Assembly: GCA_017619795.1 (NCBI GenBank)
Contig: JAFZRP010000104.1
Span: forward strand, 62,001 to 126,000
Reading direction: 5' to 3'
DNA length: 64,000 nt
Source of the DNA: Treponema sp.
GTDB lineage: Bacteria > Spirochaetota > Spirochaetia > Treponematales > Treponemataceae
This document shows, in pieces, positions 16,590 through 26,033 of the stretch. A model generated the notes under the pieces. The model saw nothing but the letters and a program-made list of their open reading frames with translations. It made no database searches and had not been told where the DNA came from. The position numbers and the translations under genes are program-made. Within the stretch, counting starts at the first letter, position 1. Each line of letters starts with the position of its first letter.

Positions 16590-17956
16590 TTTGTACCGGC
16601 TGCAGTAAGAATTGATTCAAGCTTTGGTTTATCGAAAAGCTCGATTGGACGACCTTCGGCATAACGTTTTGCCTGAAGTGAAAAACCGGAAGAAGAAAGA
16701 AGAACTGCCTTCTGACAGTTTACTTTTCTTAAGGATTCAAGTGTTTCCTGTACAACTCTGTCTTCAAGAGGATTTGGCTCGCGGTAGAAGCAGTATAAAG
16801 AAACCTGTTTTCTGATAGCCATCCAGTTTTCTTCTCTTTTATCAACTGCAGTAATTGCGCAGCCCCATTTTTTAGATTCACAAGTAAGAATCTCAAGCTT
16901 AAGGGCTTTGTCTGCCGCATTTTTACAAATAAGTGCAAACTCTTCATTGGCACAGGTAAGATAATCCTTAAGATAATCGTTTGCGTTCAAATCGCTGTAT
17001 TCAGAAAGCTTGGCAGCTACATCGCGGAAGCTTTTGTTTCTATTATAAATATATGTCCACTGTTCAATTGCAAGGTCAAGCTTTCTATTCTTTTCGTAGC
17101 AGGAAGCAAGGAAATATCTTGCATAAAGGGTTTCCGGGAGCATATTTGTTTTATCAAGCTCAATTGCACGCTGAAAATCTACGGCGGCATTATCAATTCG
17201 GTTGCACATCATGTAGCAGGAGCCGTGTTCAATAATAGATTTGATTTTGAACTCTGGGTCGCGCTGTGCTTTTTCAAAGGTTTTAAGTGCAGAAATAAAA
17301 TCCTTTTCTTCCTTCTGGATTTTTCCAAGATAATAATAGGAAGAATAATTTTCAGGATTCAGTCGGATTGCAAGATTGATTTCGTTTTTTGCTTCTGAAA
17401 ACTTTTTTATCTTAAAAAGCATAAGACCAAGTTCTCCATGAGCCTTTGCATGGCGCTTGTCTATAGTAACAGCTTTCTTAAAATACCCGAGTGCTAAATC
17501 AGCTTTTCCGGCGTCTCTGTAAATGGTTCCTACAATAAAATAGTTTTCTGCATTGTGAGGATCCATTTGTGTAAGAAGAAGATAGTTTTTAAGGGCTTCT
17601 GCTGTTTTGTGATGCTTAAGCAAAAGCTGTCCGTACTCTTTCTTAAAGTCAATTTCGTCAATTCCTTCGCCAAATACTGCACATTCGTTTACAAGCTGGT
17701 ATTCAAGAATTGCAAGCTCAGATTTATTGTCTTTAAGGTAGCATTTTCCAAGGTAATAGTGTGCCAGATAGTTTTTCGGTTCCTTCAGAATTATCTGCTT
17801 TGCAAGCTTTATAGCGTTCTGAGTTCTGCCCTGTTTTATAAGCTTTGGAATAGCGCTGGCTTTTTTTGGCATAACAATATTCTTTATAACGACAATTGCC
17901 AGCGAGATAATCATAACGCTTAAAAACGAAATGCAGATAATTGTAAAAGCACTCAA
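16586..17956 (-). CDS. Membrane TPR protein with degenerate Mrr-like C-terminus
   Basis: One N-terminal membrane helix (about 5-27) is followed by about eight tetratricopeptide repeats (about 40-320). The last 110 residues look like an Mrr/restriction-endonuclease-type domain: the end (KAVLLSSSGFSLQAKRYAEG..IELFDKPKLESIL) matches the Mrr C-terminal strand-helix pattern. The catalytic QxK segment appears to be replaced (LYCFYREPN), so nuclease activity is unlikely. The start is TTG at 17956 with an AGGAG Shine-Dalgarno; no ATG is in range. It heads the three-gene overlapping operon. A scaffold role is likely. Confidence 0.65.
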   Translation of the reverse strand: MSAFTIICISFLSVMIISLAIVVIKNIVMPKKASAIPKLIKQGRTQNAIKLAKQIILKEPKNYLAHYYLGKCYLKDNKSELAILEYQLVNECAVFGEGIDEIDFKKEYGQLLLKHHKTAEALKNYLLLTQMDPHNAENYFIVGTIYRDAGKADLALGYFKKAVTIDKRHAKAHGELGLMLFKIKKFSEAKNEINLAIRLNPENYSSYYYLGKIQKEEKDFISALKTFEKAQRDPEFKIKSIIEHGSCYMMCNRIDNAAVDFQRAIELDKTNMLPETLYARYFLASCYEKNRKLDLAIEQWTYIYNRNKSFRDVAAKLSEYSDLNANDYLKDYLTCANEEFALICKNAADKALKLEILTCESKKWGCAITAVDKREENWMAIRKQVSLYCFYREPNPLEDRVVQETLESLRKVNCQKAVLLSSSGFSLQAKRYAEGRPIELFDKPKLESILTAAGTK

Positions 17957-18111
17957 GGTTTTTCTCCTGGATTTTTGAAAAACTCAAAAAATGTAATTTT
18001 TCACTAAAACTTATTGTTAAATATATGAAAAAAATTATTCAAAAACCGATATAAACTAAGAGTATTGAATTTATAAAGGTATGTCAAATTAAATTTCGGT
18101 GTGAAAGGATT

Positions 18112-18891
18112 ATGATGAGGAAGTTTAATTATTCTTTACTATTTGTTTTATCTATGCTGTTAGGCGGTATGGTTTTCGCAGAATCTGAAGGAGAAAAGGC
18201 GTTCAAAATGAACAATCCTGCTCTGGCGGCTGAGCTTTTGAGTCAGGAAATTGAGGCAAATACTGCTTCTAAAACAGCTTATAATTATCTGGGACTTGCT
18301 TACTACCAGCTTGGTCAGTATGAAAAATCTGTAGAAGCCTTTGGATTAGGACTGGAAACTCAGGGAACTAACAAAAAAATACTGGCATTTAATCAGGGAA
18401 ATGCTTATTATGCTATGAATGATTATGATAGTGCGGCAAAATGTTATTCACTTACAATAACAGCAGATCCTAAATATACTCAGGCACTGCTGAACCGTGC
18501 AAATGCATATCTTATGCTTGCAAATTATGATAAGTGTATTGCCGACTATGAAAGATTTATTATTCTCGAGCCTAATGACCCGCAGAAGCCGCAGATTGAA
18601 GAGCTGCTTGCACTGCTTAGAAGGGAAAAGGCCAGAATTGAAGAAGAAGAAAGAATTGCTGCCGAAGAAGCTGCCAGAATTGCGGAAGAAGAAGCCCGCA
18701 TGAAGGAAGAGCTTGAACGGCAGAGAATAGAAAAAGAGAAAGAAGAAGCAGAAAGACGGGCTGCCGAAGCTGAACGAAGAAGAAAGCTGCTTGAAGATGT
18801 AGCTAATTCTCTGCAGGATACAGATTCTGCAAATATGTCGGCTGGTTCCGGTGAGCTTCTTGATTTTGATTATGAATCAGAGCTTGATTAA
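18112..18891 (+). CDS. Secreted/periplasmic TPR protein with charged coiled coil
   Basis: A signal peptide (cleavage near VFAES, about residue 23) is followed by four TPRs (about 25-165) and a long Glu/Arg/Ala-rich coiled coil (about 168-235) ending in an acidic tail. It is likely a periplasmic scaffold; several treponemes carry such TPR proteins, but no specific role can be assigned. A Shine-Dalgarno (GAAAGGA) precedes tandem ATGs at 18112 and 18115. The next gene, also TPR/coiled-coil, starts 15 bases after its stop and is probably its partner. Confidence 0.75.
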   Translation: MMRKFNYSLLFVLSMLLGGMVFAESEGEKAFKMNNPALAAELLSQEIEANTASKTAYNYLGLAYYQLGQYEKSVEAFGLGLETQGTNKKILAFNQGNAYYAMNDYDSAAKCYSLTITADPKYTQALLNRANAYLMLANYDKCIADYERFIILEPNDPQKPQIEELLALLRREKARIEEEERIAAEEAARIAEEEARMKEELERQRIEKEKEEAERRAAEAERRRKLLEDVANSLQDTDSANMSAGSGELLDFDYESELD

Positions 18892-18906
18892 AGCCTGGAG
18901 GAAAAG

Positions 18907-21057
18907 ATGGAAGAGAATAATTTGCAGGAACAAAATAAAAAGCTTACAAAAAAACAGATAAAGCTGATTGCGATAATTTCGGGTGCAATCATCATCATCC
19001 TTTTACTTTTGTTTGGAATAAGGGGTGGAATTAAGTCTGGAAAAGCAAATGCTAAGAAAAATCTGTACAATCTGGCAAAAACTTATGCAGACCGCGGTGA
19101 ATACGACCGTGCGCTCAATAAGCTTGATTCGTATCTTGAAAAGCATGGTGATGATGAAGATATCTGGAACCTGTGGAACGAGATAATTGAAAAGAAAAAG
19201 GAAGCTGAAAATGCTGTCGGCAACTCCGAAGTAAACTCAAACTATCAGCCACAGAATAATTTTACAATTGACGTAGACACCTCTGATATTTCGAATGCCG
19301 TAAAGGATGCGCTTGAACAGACAAACAGACAGGCAGAAGATAACCGTATTGCAATGGAAAATCTTTTGAAAATACAGGAAAACCAGCAGAAGCTTCAGGA
19401 ACAGCAGCAGAGGGCAGAGGAACAGCGTAAAGCCGAGGAAAAACGAGCTGAGGAATTAAAGCGTCAGAAGGAAGAAGAAAGAAAAGCTGAAGAAGCCGCA
19501 AGAGCTGAACAGCAGCGAATTGCAGAAGAAAAACGAAAGGCTGAAGAGGCAGAAGCTATCAGGAAAAATGCTGAGCTTAAGAAAAAGCTTGATGCTGTAA
19601 ACGAAGAAATCCGCAAAGGAAAGATTGCTCTTGGAACCGGTGAGGATGATAAGGCGCTTGAACATTTTGACAACGCACTTAATATAATGCCGCCGGATGC
19701 TGGAAAGGTTGTTATTGCTTCTAAGGAATCGGAAATGGCACAGGCCTTGTACGATGCGGCTGAAAAAACTGATGATAAAGATAAAAAGAAGCGCCTTATG
19801 AAAGAGGCTGTTGAAATGGCAAAGAAAGCTGTTGCCGACAATCCTAAGGATGCAACTGCACATTATATTCTGGCCCAGAATGCGCTCAACAATAAGGATT
19901 TGAATACAGCTCTTGAAGAAATGAAGGCTGCAGTTAATTATGACCCTTATAATTATCTATATTATTATAATCTTGGTAAGATTCAGTATACACAGAAGAA
20001 ATACAGCGAGGCTTCAAGCTCATTTACAACATCCTGTAAGCTGAACGATAAGTTTGCTCCAAGCCGCTACAACCTTGGACTTACACAAAAGCAGCTTAAG
20101 AACGATTCTGCCGCACTTGATGCCTTTAGAAAAACTATAGACATAGATCCGCGACACGAAAAGGCTTATCTTGAGGAAGGAAAAATCCTTACTGCACGTG
20201 GTGACTATACTGGTGCAATTGTTGCGTATGAAGAAGTACTTAAGATAAACAATATAAATGTTCAGGCTGCAAACCTTCTTGCCGGTGTATATTATCAGAA
20301 AGGGAATTACGATAAGGCGGAGGAGTGTTACAAGCGTGCCCTTACTATGCTTGATAAGGATAAGGATGCTGCGGAAATGGTTATGGCAAAGTATAATCTT
20401 TCTACAGTTCTTTTTGACCACAATAAAACTGCAGATGCCGAGAAATACGCACGTGAAGCTTATGAAAGCAAGGATGCCCTTAAGAGCGATATTTCTAAGG
20501 CTGATATTATCTATAACTATGCGCTTATCCTGGATAATATGGGTAAAGATGAGCGTGCAATAAGCTATTACCGTGAAGCACTTTCTAAGAACTCAGATCA
20601 CAAAAAGGCAAAGCTTAATCTTGGAAATAAGTATCTTGCACTTGATCCGCCGGATACAGACACTGCTATAAATCTCTTTACACAGGTTTATAACAAGGAT
20701 AACAATAATGTAGAAGCAAACAACCAGCTTGGAAACGCTTACCTGATGATTCAGGAATACAGCAATGCAATAAAGTATTACCAGAATGCACTTAAGCTTG
20801 ATTCTAAGAATAATGCTATTCGTGCAAATCTTGCAAAAGCATACGCACAGTCTGGAGATTATGATTATGCTAAAGCAACTTATACTGAGTTGTTAAAGGT
20901 TGATAAGGAAAATTGGGATGCTTATATTGAGCTTGCAAAGGTTTGTATGCAGCTTGATGATAATGATAATGCTGAAAAATATCTTATTTACGTGCAGGAG
21001 AAAAAGCCTGGCTACCGTAAGAACGAGGTAAAAGAACTTTTGGATAGCCTGTTATAG
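18907..21057 (+). CDS. Membrane-anchored coiled-coil/TPR protein
   Basis: A 716-residue protein: a short cytoplasmic N-terminus, one membrane helix (about 22-40), a TPR-like pair (about 52-85), a long Gln/Glu/Ala/Arg coiled coil (about 135-235) and then about ten TPRs (about 235-710). It probably builds an extended scaffold on the periplasmic side with the TPR protein encoded directly upstream. Its low-complexity coiled coil produces long meaningless antisense frames. The stop lies 5 bases from the convergent mutL stop, with no terminator visible between them. Confidence 0.75.
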   Translation: MEENNLQEQNKKLTKKQIKLIAIISGAIIIILLLLFGIRGGIKSGKANAKKNLYNLAKTYADRGEYDRALNKLDSYLEKHGDDEDIWNLWNEIIEKKKEAENAVGNSEVNSNYQPQNNFTIDVDTSDISNAVKDALEQTNRQAEDNRIAMENLLKIQENQQKLQEQQQRAEEQRKAEEKRAEELKRQKEEERKAEEAARAEQQRIAEEKRKAEEAEAIRKNAELKKKLDAVNEEIRKGKIALGTGEDDKALEHFDNALNIMPPDAGKVVIASKESEMAQALYDAAEKTDDKDKKKRLMKEAVEMAKKAVADNPKDATAHYILAQNALNNKDLNTALEEMKAAVNYDPYNYLYYYNLGKIQYTQKKYSEASSSFTTSCKLNDKFAPSRYNLGLTQKQLKNDSAALDAFRKTIDIDPRHEKAYLEEGKILTARGDYTGAIVAYEEVLKINNINVQAANLLAGVYYQKGNYDKAEECYKRALTMLDKDKDAAEMVMAKYNLSTVLFDHNKTADAEKYAREAYESKDALKSDISKADIIYNYALILDNMGKDERAISYYREALSKNSDHKKAKLNLGNKYLALDPPDTDTAINLFTQVYNKDNNNVEANNQLGNAYLMIQEYSNAIKYYQNALKLDSKNNAIRANLAKAYAQSGDYDYAKATYTELLKVDKENWDAYIELAKVCMQLDDNDNAEKYLIYVQEKKPGYRKNEVKELLDSLL

Positions 21058-21062
21058 ACAAT

Positions 21063-22919
21063 CTACGTGCGCTTTACCAGTTCGAAAAGCTTTTGTCTGG
21101 AAATGACAGTGTAAATAGGACGGCCGTGAGGGCAGTGCGGATCTTCAAGGGAAAAAGCCTTTTCCACAAGCTCCGCCGCTGTCTGGTCATCTAAAACATA
21201 ACCGTCTTTTACCGCCGCATGACAAGCTGTCATTGCTGCAATAGAACGGATAATCTGCTCCGGTTCTACCTGCTTTACAAAAATCAAAGTCTGTAAATCA
21301 TACTGGGTTCCTGTCCATCGTTCAGGAACCGTTTTTATTTCCCATTCACCGGCTGCTTTCTTTTCTGTTTCAAAACCGATTGCAGTAAGCCTGTCCTTCA
21401 GCTTTTCCAGCTGATTATCCTGACTTTTTGAGTCGGTTTTGATTTTGTACGGAATAAGAAGCGGCTGACGGTTTCCCTGAGAATTCATAATTCTGTCAAA
21501 AAGGATTCGCTCGTGCGCTGCGTGCTGGTCGATGATGTAAAGGCAGTTGTTCTTTTCGGCGAGCAGGAAGGTTCCAAGTGTAGCACCAATAAACTTTATT
21601 TGTGATTTTGTTTGCGCTGCGGGTGCAGGTGGTTCTGGTTGCGAAGCGTGATAAAGTGCCTGTTCTGCCAGATTCATAACTGGTTGATTCATCACCGGTT
21701 CTGACGAAGCGGGCTTTCCTCCAAAATATTTCGACCTGAAATCACTCAAACTGCGTGAAGTCGTTTCAGAGGTTTTATAGGATATATGCTTTTGGTAAGG
21801 AGAAGTTTCTGTACTGTAATTATCCTTTCTGTCTGAAATCGAAAGATCAATTGAAAAATCGAGTTCTCCAATTTCATCATAACGAACTTCATCGGCAGGC
21901 TTATCTTCCTTAAAATTAGAAAGCGTATAGGAATGGAAGAACGTTTTTATTGTTGAGCTTATTCCGTGATGAAGCTCGGAAATATCGTGGAAGCGGGCTT
22001 CTTTTTTTGCAGGATGAATATTAAAGTCAATAAGTGCCGGATTTACAGTTACAAATACAACTGCAACAGGGAAGGTGCCGTTTGGAAAAAAGCCTTTTCC
22101 CCCATAATCAACTGCCTGTACAAGAGAATATTCCTGAATGCGTCTACCGTTTGCGTAAATAAGAATATCCTTTTTATTTGTGCGGCATACTGAAGGTTCT
22201 CCAATCAGAATCTTAAACGACCAGTCTGGTTCTGCACCGCCGGCTTTTCCTGAAAGCTCGTAGAATAAGGCTTTATCTTCTATAATTGAGTTTGCACTTA
22301 TAAATCTATCTTTGAGAGATTGTCCTGCGGGGAGGTCAAGCTTTGTTTCTCCATCGGAAATAAAGCGGAAGCCAATATCGGGACGAGCCATTGCTTTTTC
22401 AATAAAGGTATTTTTGCACATTATACCTTCGGTTGCGGGGCGTTTTAAAAACTGGCGTCTTGCAGGAATGTTTTCAAAAAGTCCTTCAGATTGAACGATT
22501 GTTCCTTCAACTTCGGCTGTTTTTTCAAGAATGTGGTCTTCTATTATACTTGCGCGCATTTTCCAGCCGCCGCTTATTATAGAAAGGCGGGCAACAGCTG
22601 CAATAGATGCAAGCGCTTCTCCTCTAAAACCAAGGGTGGAAATATTAAGTAAATCTGTATCTTTAGAAATCTTGCTTGTTGCATGTGGGCGGGCACAATT
22701 CCTGAGGTCAGCTTCTGTCATTCCGCAGCCATTATCTACCACACGGATTTTTTCTATACCGCCGCCAGTAATTTCTACAGTTATAAAATCTGCTCCGGAA
22801 TCTATAGCGTTATCTATAAGCTCACGGACAATAGCGTTCGGACGGTCAATAACTTCACCTGCAGCAATTTTTCTGGCAGTTTCGGGAGGCAGGGTTTTTA
22901 CAGGATTTTGAAGACTCAT
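21063..22919 (-). CDS. mutL: DNA mismatch repair protein MutL
   Basis: A 618-residue GHKL ATPase that couples MutS recognition to strand removal. N-terminal motifs: RELIDNAIDSGA, DNGCGM, and FRGEALASIAAV with the preceding HATSK. C-terminal endonuclease-type motifs: DQHAAHERILFD, ACHAAVK and CPHGRP. The DQHA(x)2E(x)4E motif has Asp rather than Glu at its last position; whether nicking is affected is unknown. The start overlaps the xseB stop by four bases (ATGA), so it is the last gene of an xseA-xseB-mutL operon. Confidence 0.95.
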   Translation of the reverse strand: MSLQNPVKTLPPETARKIAAGEVIDRPNAIVRELIDNAIDSGADFITVEITGGGIEKIRVVDNGCGMTEADLRNCARPHATSKISKDTDLLNISTLGFRGEALASIAAVARLSIISGGWKMRASIIEDHILEKTAEVEGTIVQSEGLFENIPARRQFLKRPATEGIMCKNTFIEKAMARPDIGFRFISDGETKLDLPAGQSLKDRFISANSIIEDKALFYELSGKAGGAEPDWSFKILIGEPSVCRTNKKDILIYANGRRIQEYSLVQAVDYGGKGFFPNGTFPVAVVFVTVNPALIDFNIHPAKKEARFHDISELHHGISSTIKTFFHSYTLSNFKEDKPADEVRYDEIGELDFSIDLSISDRKDNYSTETSPYQKHISYKTSETTSRSLSDFRSKYFGGKPASSEPVMNQPVMNLAEQALYHASQPEPPAPAAQTKSQIKFIGATLGTFLLAEKNNCLYIIDQHAAHERILFDRIMNSQGNRQPLLIPYKIKTDSKSQDNQLEKLKDRLTAIGFETEKKAAGEWEIKTVPERWTGTQYDLQTLIFVKQVEPEQIIRSIAAMTACHAAVKDGYVLDDQTAAELVEKAFSLEDPHCPHGRPIYTVISRQKLFELVKRT

Positions 22920-23170
22920 TTTCTGGTTCCGTTTACAACGCTGTCATCTTCAAACAGGTCGAAATCTGGCGGATTATCTTTTTCCATAGGATGAGGCTCG
23001 TTCATAAGAATCTGAATCTTTCCTTCAATTTCATCAAGCTCCTTTTCCATACCGGCAGCAAGCTTAATTCCTTCTTCAAAATCCTTAAGAGCGTCTTCCA
23101 GCGAAATGTCGCTTCGCTTTATGTCACCGCTCAACTGTTCAAGTTTTTCCAGTTTCTCTTCAAATGTCAT
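22916..23170 (-). CDS. xseB: Exodeoxyribonuclease VII small subunit
   Basis: An 84-residue, mostly helical protein with the XseB pattern FEEKLEKLEQL..DISLEDALKDFEEGIKL in its first 45 residues. The small subunit wraps the elongated stalk of XseA in a complex that digests single-stranded DNA from both ends. It lies between xseA (49-base gap that includes a 14-bp tandem repeat) and mutL (4-base overlap). Confidence 0.92.
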   Translation of the reverse strand: MTFEEKLEKLEQLSGDIKRSDISLEDALKDFEEGIKLAAGMEKELDEIEGKIQILMNEPHPMEKDNPPDFDLFEDDSVVNGTRK

Positions 23171-23191
23171 AATCTATATCCTCCCATTTTA

Positions 23192-23229
23192 CTATCCCCT
23201 AACACCTATTCCCTAAAACCTATTCCTCT
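23192..23229. repeat. 14-bp tandem repeat, about 2.7 copies
   Basis: CTATCCCCTAACAC, CTATTCCCTAAAAC and a partial CTATTCCTCTA run head to tail between xseA and xseB; the third copy covers the xseA stop codon. Confidence 0.6.
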
Positions 23230-24428
23230 ACTACCGTGGCCTTAATCTTCCCTTTCGCCGGAACAATTTCTATTCTGTCGCCAGCTACAACTTGAGCCGA
23301 ATCCCTGATGATGACTCCGTTTTTATCCTTTACCATTGAATAGCCGCGCTCAAAGATTGTCTGAGGGCTTGCGTTTTCAAGAATTGTAACATTTTGAGCT
23401 ATTTTAGTATGCAGCTCCTTTATTTTTTCCTGAAGGTTTTTCACTAAGTTTTCTTTTGCAGAATCGTAACGGTTTAAAAGCGGCTGCTGAATACTTCGGA
23501 ATCGCATTTCAAAAATGTCCGGCTTAAAGCTGCTTATAAGAAGTTTTGCGTGCTTCGTTTTCTGGGTAATCTGAAGATAAAAATCGTTTTTGTAGTTTTG
23601 GAGCAGCTGTTTAGTGTCTGCTGCAAGAGGAACTGCAAGCTCGGCAGCCGCAGATGGAGTTGCCGCCCGTTTATCAGCCGCATAATCACACAAAGCCCAG
23701 TCAATTTCGTGACCAACAGCAGAAATTACAGGGATTTCAGATTCCGCTACAGCCCGAACAACGCTTTCTTCGCTGAACGGCAGTAAATCTTCCAGAGAAC
23801 CGCCGCCACGACCAACAATCAGAACGTCGCAAAGCTTGTAAAAGTTTGCAAGCTGAATCATTTTTACGATTGTTGCAGCAGCTCCATCTCCCTGAACAAT
23901 TGCCGGCAGAATTGTAACATTCATTCCTTTGTTGCGCCTTTTAGTAATCTGAAGAATATCCTTTATTGCAGCTCCCGTAGCACTTGTAACAACCCCGATT
24001 GTACGTGGATATGCAGGCAGCGGTTTTTTACGGCTTTCATCAAAAAGTCCTTCGGCATTAAGCTTTCGTTTTCTTTCTTCAAGCATCTGCAGAATATTTC
24101 CAGAGCCGGCAGCTTCCATTTTAGAAACAATCAGCTGGTAAGTTCCCTGCGGACCATAAACCGAAATGCTTCCGGTACAGCGAACCTTGTCTCCATCCTT
24201 TGGTCTGAACGTAAGATGATATGCGTTTCCTCTGAAAAGAACAGCCTTAAGCTGAGCGGTATTATCCTTAAGTGTAAAATAAATATGACCGGCAGAGCTT
24301 GGACGCCAGTTTGAAATTTCACCTTCAATAGTGATTGTCCTGAACGAGGTTTCAAGAATCTCTTTTATAACGTCGGTAATTTGTGATACAGAAAAAACTT
24401 GCTCTGAAAAAGGATTGGACTCTTGCAT
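23220..24428 (-). CDS. xseA: Exodeoxyribonuclease VII large subunit
   Basis: A 402-residue catalytic subunit. An N-terminal OB-fold (about 8-105: TIEGEISNWRPSSAGHIYFTLKD) is followed by the catalytic core (about 120-330) with GVVTSATGAAIKDI, DVLIVGRGGGSLEDLLPF and AVGHEIDWALCDYAADKRAATPSAAAEL, then a coiled-coil stalk. All catalytic signatures are present. The ATG lies 6 bases after TAAAAT with a TTGAAC -35 box at 17-base spacing and no Shine-Dalgarno. An in-frame TAA upstream excludes an earlier start. Confidence 0.94.
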   Translation of the reverse strand: MQESNPFSEQVFSVSQITDVIKEILETSFRTITIEGEISNWRPSSAGHIYFTLKDNTAQLKAVLFRGNAYHLTFRPKDGDKVRCTGSISVYGPQGTYQLIVSKMEAAGSGNILQMLEERKRKLNAEGLFDESRKKPLPAYPRTIGVVTSATGAAIKDILQITKRRNKGMNVTILPAIVQGDGAAATIVKMIQLANFYKLCDVLIVGRGGGSLEDLLPFSEESVVRAVAESEIPVISAVGHEIDWALCDYAADKRAATPSAAAELAVPLAADTKQLLQNYKNDFYLQITQKTKHAKLLISSFKPDIFEMRFRSIQQPLLNRYDSAKENLVKNLQEKIKELHTKIAQNVTILENASPQTIFERGYSMVKDKNGVIIRDSAQVVAGDRIEIVPAKGKIKATVVEE

Positions 24429-24434
24429 ACAATT

Positions 24435-24463
24435 ATTTTATTCAATTCAATAAACTTGTTCAA
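24435..24463 (-). promoter_or_regulatory. xseA promoter, leaderless geometry
   Basis: On the minus strand TTGAAC (24458-24463), a 17-base spacer and TAAAAT (24435-24440); the ATG at 24428 follows after 6 bases, at the expected transcription start. Confidence 0.65.
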
Positions 24464-24485
24464 TTGATTGCCGATAAACAAATTG

Positions 24486-26033
24486 ATGAAAAGTATTGTT
24501 GTTTTTTTTGAGAATAAGTGTAATACAAGAAAAAATGAGAAGGTTTTTGGCGGGAAAGCTGCAGTTGAACTGAGTAAGGCTTGGGCAGAGTCTGTTTCCG
24601 AGAAGGTTCTTACAGTTTGTGCTGATAATGTTACTCAGCTGCTCGAAAAGCTAAAATCGGCCTGCGAGGAAAATAAAGCTGATTCTGTAATCTATTCTTA
24701 TGATGATCTTCCCTTTTTAAATAAAGAGCTTACCTTAAAGCTTAAAGAAACACACGAAAAATACTGCGCAGAATATACGTTTGCAGACGGTTATCCTTAT
24801 GGTTTCGCACCAGAAATTATAGATGCAGGAACAGTGAACATTTTGTATGAGCTTTCAAAAACTGTTCAGGCAGAAGAAGGAAAAAAGCCAGTCTGCAGGG
24901 AAAGTATTTTTAATCTTATAAAAACAGATATCAATTCTTTTGAGGTAGAAACTGTTCTTTCCGAAGAGGATTTTAGACTTTTAAGGTTAAACTTTCATTG
25001 TGGAAAAAAAGAAAGCTTTATTGTGTGTCAGAAGCTTTTTGAAGCTGTAAATAATAAAGGAGATATTGAAAAGCTTTCTGCACTTGAGCTTTCAAAGCTT
25101 GCGGCAAAAAATCCTGAAATATTAAAAACTTTTCCTGGTTTTTACAATATCCAGATTGCAGATAACTGCGGCGGTAAATGTATTTACTGTCCTTATACAG
25201 CCTGCTATGAAGAAAAAAATGGCATAAAACCGGAAAAAGCCACGAAAGTTATGAGCTTCAGTGATTTTTCTGCACTTATAGATAAAATTGCACAGTTCAG
25301 CGAGGAAGCTGTTGTAGGTCTTTCTGCTTGGGGAGAGCCACTTAAACATCCGGAATTGTTGAAAATGATAGAAAAAGTTCTTTCGTACAAAGGACTTTCG
25401 GTATTTATAGAAACAGACGGTCTTTTAGCCGACCAGAGCTTCTGTGATGCACTTGCAGCAATTGTTCAGAAGGCAGAAGAAAGAACCAACGGTTGGGAAA
25501 AGGTGATGATTGCTGTTTCGGTTGATGCGTTTACAGCGGAAACTTATAAAAAAATGCACGGCTTAGCCGATTCAGAAGCTTTTTCTATGGAAACAGTTGT
25601 TGAAGTAATTAAACGGCTTTCGGATGCAGTTTCCGGTGCAGTTTATCCTCAGTTTGTACGGACAAATGACAACGAAGAAGAATTGGAAAGCTTTTTCCGG
25701 TACTGGAACGAAAAATCAAATGCTTCGGGCGGTAAACAGATTATACAGAAATACGACTCATTTGCAGGACTATTGCCAGACTGTAAACCGGCAGATCTTT
25801 CTCCAATAGAACGAAACGTTTGCTGGCATTTGCGCCGCGACATGACTATCCTTTCAAACGGAGATGTACCTTTTTGCAGAGAATATGTGCTTTCCGGAGT
25901 AACAGGCAATGCTTTTAAAGAAAGTCTTGAATCAATATGGAAGAAAACAGATTCTGTTTTAATAGAACAGATGAGTAATCAATATAACAATAAATGCAGG
26001 GATTGTGATGAATACTATACCTTTAACTTTTGA
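24486..26033 (+). CDS. Spirochaete radical-SAM/SPASM protein
   Basis: The central domain has the radical-SAM cluster motif CGGKCIYC (CxxxCxxC) near residue 235, preceded by NIQIADN as usual, and a GLSAWGEPLKHPE segment (GGEP-like) about 55 residues later. The C-terminus carries a SPASM-type auxiliary cluster region (CWHLRRDM..NGDVPFCRE..CRDCDEYY). The 230-residue N-terminal half (Asp/Glu/Lys rich) is unrecognised. It should modify a peptide or sugar, here probably in glycan assembly, since the next three genes look like sugar enzymes. The ATG at 24486 is preferred to the upstream TTG at 24468. It overlaps the next gene by 26 bases. Confidence 0.78.
   Translation: MKSIVVFFENKCNTRKNEKVFGGKAAVELSKAWAESVSEKVLTVCADNVTQLLEKLKSACEENKADSVIYSYDDLPFLNKELTLKLKETHEKYCAEYTFADGYPYGFAPEIIDAGTVNILYELSKTVQAEEGKKPVCRESIFNLIKTDINSFEVETVLSEEDFRLLRLNFHCGKKESFIVCQKLFEAVNNKGDIEKLSALELSKLAAKNPEILKTFPGFYNIQIADNCGGKCIYCPYTACYEEKNGIKPEKATKVMSFSDFSALIDKIAQFSEEAVVGLSAWGEPLKHPELLKMIEKVLSYKGLSVFIETDGLLADQSFCDALAAIVQKAEERTNGWEKVMIAVSVDAFTAETYKKMHGLADSEAFSMETVVEVIKRLSDAVSGAVYPQFVRTNDNEEELESFFRYWNEKSNASGGKQIIQKYDSFAGLLPDCKPADLSPIERNVCWHLRRDMTILSNGDVPFCREYVLSGVTGNAFKESLESIWKKTDSVLIEQMSNQYNNKCRDCDEYYTFNF

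Noticed and set aside
19464..19841. Antisense frame opposite the TPR/coiled-coil gene
   Set aside because: It arises from Glu/Ala/Lys-rich codons of the coiled coil; the peptide is a low-complexity Ser/Phe/Leu string.
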